From: Mesobacillus jeotgali
GTDB taxonomy: Bacteria; Bacillota; Bacilli; Bacillales; Cytobacillaceae
Direction of reading: 5' to 3'
Length of the DNA: 64,000 nucleotides
Assembly (NCBI RefSeq): GCF_900166585.1
Contig: NZ_FVZC01000009.1
Span: 1,375,444 to 1,439,443 of the forward strand
Both the position numbers and the translations under genes were made by a program. A model generated the notes under the pieces. That model was not told the origin of the DNA and made no database searches. It saw nothing but the letters and a program-made list of their open reading frames with translations. Below, in pieces: positions 60,696 through 64,000 of this stretch (within the stretch, counting starts at the first letter, position 1; each line of letters begins with the position of its first letter).

Positions 60696-63600
60696 TCAGC
60701 TTGCTTTGTCTTTTGTCTGTGGTTTTCCTGTTACAATTAATTTCATTGGCTTTAATGCTTTTGTTTTTCCAGCGAAGTTCTCAGCGACCGCAATCAGGGT
60801 ATGCGTCCCATTATCCAATTTCAGTTCAGTCCTGAAGGTGCCTTCCCGTCCAGTTTTAACCGCGTTAATCAGTGTAACTTGGTTTCCGCGCTGTTCGTAA
60901 ATATTGACGGTGGTTCCTGCAGCTGCTGTCCCTGCTATTAATGCCGGCTCACCTTTAACTATCATTTCTTCTAGCTCCCAAATTGGTGCTTCAGGTATAT
61001 CCTGCTCTGCATCTTTAGACCACCGCAGCGCATTTACGAATATTCGTCTGCCATCCTCTGTCCAGCCATATGCCGGTCCTGACATATTGGTAACAGCAAA
61101 GGATGACATAAGCAGGTGCATATGCTGTTTGCTCCTGAAATCAAACTCGATTGAATCTCCTTTTTTCTCATTGTCGACAAATAAGCTTGATACAGGAATA
61201 CCTGTATAATTTTTAAACGTCGAATATGGACTCTTAGCGGTATGAACTTTGACCATGCCATTTTCGCCAAACTTGATGCCGGCGAATATTGGATGGTTTT
61301 CCGCTCCGTCGATATAAACCGCACCTTCATTATATCCCTGCTGGTTCCTTTCAGGACTTCCCAGCACATCCCCTAGCACTGAAATAGAACCATCAGCAAT
61401 GCCCCACGTCCCAGTGAAAACCAAGCTAGTTTTATGCTCATCGCTTTCCTTGATCAACTGTTCAAACTGCTCCCTGGTTCCTTTGTTCGTATTAACTAGA
61501 ATGTCATCGTATTTTCCGACATGGCCGAGGATGTCCCAGCCTTTTTCTTCTGTAAAGAGCTTTTGAGCGTTTAACAACTCTGTCAACGAACCATTAACAT
61601 CGCCAAGGACAGCCGCTTCAAATGCATTGATTTCCGGGTTCAATTCCAAATCTTCATTTCCAATTTCTATTTCTATTTTTTCTTTAAGATAACCCTCTGC
61701 AATAACCTCAAGTGTATAGCCACCTGGCAATAGGTCTTCAAAGAGATACTCACCTTTATCATTACTGGAGCTTTCCAATCTGAATTCCGGCTCGTCCTTT
61801 GGAACCAAAATTAATTTTGCACCAGCTACTGTACCTTTACCTTTCTTGTCGGTGATGATTCCTCTTAGATTCGATCCCTCAATCGCTTCTAGTGTAAAAC
61901 TGACTTCGACACTGTTTCCAAGTTCCTGGATTCGTGCTGGCTTTGTTTGTTCTATAAATCCTCTTGCCAGTACCTTCAAGTTATACTCACCTACGCCAAT
62001 CCCAAACTTATACTGTCCAGCGGGATTGGTTGTTGTTTTATAGCTTGTTCCCTCAATGGAAACGAAAGCACCTGCAATCGGCTTGCCTTGACTGTCTCTG
62101 ACTTCTCCCTTGATTTCCCCTTGACTTGCGGTCAATGCATAATCAATCGAATTCAAGTACACTTTTTTTGCACTATCCGTCCAACGATCATTTGGATTTC
62201 CATAAGAACCGATATGGAGGGCGGACAGAAGGATGTGGACACTATTCGAAGAACTGAACCTATAACCAATAGTGCTTCCCAGTTCTCCTTTTTCAGGATT
62301 TGTCAATGATGCCAGCGTGGTTCCGCTATAATTTTTATAGACTGAATACTGTACAGCCCCTTTTGAATTCAAGAGGAATGGAACTTCTTCTCCTTTGTTG
62401 AATCCTTTCAAGATCGGGTGGTTTTCGTTTACTTTTAAATTGATTTGTTTATCCGCATAACTTTTCACAAGGGCTTCCGGATCACCATAGGCTTCACTCA
62501 AATCTTCTATTGTCCCCCCGTAATTTGCCGTAAAAATCATGCTGACTTCATTTTCATTTGCTTTTTCAACCATTGCCTTAAAGGTATCTTCTTTCATGGA
62601 ATAAGAAGTGTCATTCACAATGACTAGTTTGTAATTTTGCAGCTGTTCTATCAGACTTTCATATTCCGCATATGGATAGAAATCAAAATCATATCCATTA
62701 GCCTCAAGGAATGGCAAAATCCTATCCTTCTGATAAGGGTTGGCAAGAACCGCTATTTTTTCAGAAACAACCATTGGGATATTAAGATATGACTTCTGCC
62801 CCGCAGTAATTTCGACTGACTGGTATATTGGCTTGTAGCCTGAAGCTATGACTCTTATTTCATAGCTTCCTTGAGGAAGTGTCGCCTTGAAACTTCCTTC
62901 CTCATTTGACTTCACTGTTACAGGAGTGCCAACTACTTCAACACTTGCCCCTTCAATCGTATCTTTCGTTGAAGAATCGATAACTTTCCCAGCAAGTATA
63001 CCTGAGTCGACTGATTTGACAGTAAATTCTTCTGCCAGCGCTTTGCCTTTATTTATCGTGACTTTAAAATCTTCTGCTTCGTGCCCATAGGCTTGAACTG
63101 TAAGGGTATAAGTTCCTTCGTCAAGAGCGGCAAAGAATTTTCCCTTGTCATCGGTTTGATAGGTTTTGCCTGTTTCTTTCACCTTGACCGCAGCTATAAT
63201 AGGTCCGTTTTCATTACTGACAGATCCATGGAGTTCGCCTACAAGAGCCTCTTTTTCATCCAATGCCCAATTCAGTGCATTATCCAATAGCTGCTCCCTG
63301 GCACGATCAAAAGAATCATTAGGCTTGAAAACATGGCTGATTGTCATATTTGCGAGCAGGATTTCGACTGAATCGGTTGTTCTGCCCTTGTACGCGACCA
63401 TACTGCCTTTCTCACCTGTTACATTATGTGAGAAATCCACAACAGTCTTTCCTGAATAGCCATCAAATCCATAGTAGTAGCCTGACTTGCCAGGAATTTC
63501 AATTGTATCTCCAGGTTTGAATCCTTTTGTCAAAGGATGTTCACCGAGAATCTTTCCTTGTGCTCCCGCTTTGTTATTATGTTCAAAAATCGTTTTAGGA

Positions 63601-64000
63601 TCTTGATTGAACTCGTTCAAATAACGAATTGAACCACGACCGCCTGCCTGCCCGGTCCAGATCACTGATATTCGTTTTTCATCCAAAGCTTTTTGGAATG
63701 CCAGAAAATCTTCCTGGGAAGGTACAAGGCTTGGTGCATAATCTGAGTTGGCAAAAATAACATCGAGTTTATCCAACTTGTCTATATCTTGATAATTAAG
63801 GTATAAAACCTTGTAGCCTCTTTCCTCAAGATATTGTTTATATGTTGTTCCTGAGGCGGTAAGATCTCCGATTACTCCAACTGTGGGCGATGGTCGTAAT
63901 TTTACATTCAAGGAGACTTTTTGATTATTTGAAACTTTCACGGTGACATCCTGACGTACATACCCTTCCTTTTCAATCCTTGCTGTATATTCACCCGGCT
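60696..64000 (-). CDS. C-terminal part of a large multidomain extracellular-type protein (partial)
   Basis: The frame stays open to the window edge, so at least 1101 residues are shown and the N-terminus is missing. Three class I GATase/DUF4350-like modules alternate with carboxypeptidase-regulatory (PEGA-like) beta domains, for example GTVAGAKLILV and PGEYTARIEKEG at the edge. The end is a filament or Big-like domain (VNIYEQRGNQVTLINAVKTG). Similar tails are known in large S8 peptidases and surface proteins of Bacillus. No LPXTG anchor is visible; the last residues are basic. The catalytic part, if any, lies outside. Confidence 0.8.
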   Translation of the reverse strand, partial: PGEYTARIEKEGYVRQDVTVKVSNNQKVSLNVKLRPSPTVGVIGDLTASGTTYKQYLEERGYKVLYLNYQDIDKLDKLDVIFANSDYAPSLVPSQEDFLAFQKALDEKRISVIWTGQAGGRGSIRYLNEFNQDPKTIFEHNNKAGAQGKILGEHPLTKGFKPGDTIEIPGKSGYYYGFDGYSGKTVVDFSHNVTGEKGSMVAYKGRTTDSVEILLANMTISHVFKPNDSFDRAREQLLDNALNWALDEKEALVGELHGSVSNENGPIIAAVKVKETGKTYQTDDKGKFFAALDEGTYTLTVQAYGHEAEDFKVTINKGKALAEEFTVKSVDSGILAGKVIDSSTKDTIEGASVEVVGTPVTVKSNEEGSFKATLPQGSYEIRVIASGYKPIYQSVEITAGQKSYLNIPMVVSEKIAVLANPYQKDRILPFLEANGYDFDFYPYAEYESLIEQLQNYKLVIVNDTSYSMKEDTFKAMVEKANENEVSMIFTANYGGTIEDLSEAYGDPEALVKSYADKQINLKVNENHPILKGFNKGEEVPFLLNSKGAVQYSVYKNYSGTTLASLTNPEKGELGSTIGYRFSSSNSVHILLSALHIGSYGNPNDRWTDSAKKVYLNSIDYALTASQGEIKGEVRDSQGKPIAGAFVSIEGTSYKTTTNPAGQYKFGIGVGEYNLKVLARGFIEQTKPARIQELGNSVEVSFTLEAIEGSNLRGIITDKKGKGTVAGAKLILVPKDEPEFRLESSSNDKGEYLFEDLLPGGYTLEVIAEGYLKEKIEIEIGNEDLELNPEINAFEAAVLGDVNGSLTELLNAQKLFTEEKGWDILGHVGKYDDILVNTNKGTREQFEQLIKESDEHKTSLVFTGTWGIADGSISVLGDVLGSPERNQQGYNEGAVYIDGAENHPIFAGIKFGENGMVKVHTAKSPYSTFKNYTGIPVSSLFVDNEKKGDSIEFDFRSKQHMHLLMSSFAVTNMSGPAYGWTEDGRRIFVNALRWSKDAEQDIPEAPIWELEEMIVKGEPALIAGTAAAGTTVNIYEQRGNQVTLINAVKTGREGTFRTELKLDNGTHTLIAVAENFAGKTKALKPMKLIVTGKPQTKDKAS

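Overview
The window looks like chromosomal DNA of a spore-forming, low- to moderate-GC member of the Bacillaceae (Bacillus/Mesobacillus/Neobacillus-like). Nearly every gene has a strong AGGAGG-type ribosome binding site, TTG and GTG starts are common, and stem-loop plus T-run terminators separate most units. Several blocks are laid out as in Bacillus subtilis: dppABCDE-ykfABCD, des-desK-desR, and queC-queD-queE behind a preQ1 riboswitch. No rRNA, tRNA, prophage module or CRISPR array was seen.

Left end (1-8.97 kb, minus strand): a complete dipeptide and murein-peptide salvage region. dppA (D-aminopeptidase), dppBCD (transporter), dppE (binding lipoprotein), ykfA (LD-carboxypeptidase), ykfB (Ala-Glu epimerase) and ykfC (gamma-D-Glu endopeptidase) are followed by the first 26 codons of a second ATPase, ykfD, at the edge. 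A sigma-A promoter overlapped by a CodY-like box precedes dppA. A terminator followed by a candidate promoter separates dppE from ykfA. Next (9.2-25 kb) come a Nudix hydrolase, a small membrane protein, a HAD phosphatase, a formate/nitrite transporter, a PadR/MFS pair behind an ornate operator, an inverted-repeat-bounded non-coding segment, aspartase, a MerR-type HTH protein with a long 18-residue-repeat helical domain, a secreted GDPD, a DUF3231 protein and a diguanylate cyclase.

Middle (24.4-46 kb): an HTH protein whose body is a degenerate copy of the F1-ATPase beta subunit, which is the most unusual gene here. It is followed by csbD (sigma-B promoter), pssA, a QueA-like paralog translationally coupled to an SDR, a lacI-malL operon with two operators, several small genes, a DEAD-box helicase with a basic disordered tail, a secreted M4 protease, the DesKR cold-sensing system with its desaturase, and queCDE plus a YhhQ-type transporter under a preQ1-I riboswitch.

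Right end (46-64 kb): an accessory-looking stretch of small enzymes and hypothetical genes. It includes a nucleotidyltransferase with an apparent frameshift, a decayed flavoprotein fragment, a cREC-like orphan, a second DUF3231 paralog, an alkyltransferase-like protein and a small HExxH protein. PEP carboxylase comes next, then about 16 tandem 53-bp palindromic repeats, then the C-terminal part of a large multidomain protein that runs off the window.

The strongest candidates for undescribed biology are the HTH/F1-beta fusion (24482-25531), the 53-bp hairpin array (59683-60530), the QueA-like/SDR pair (27980-29736), the 18-residue-repeat MerR-like protein (16528-17832) and the 684-bp inverted-repeat segment (14098-14781).
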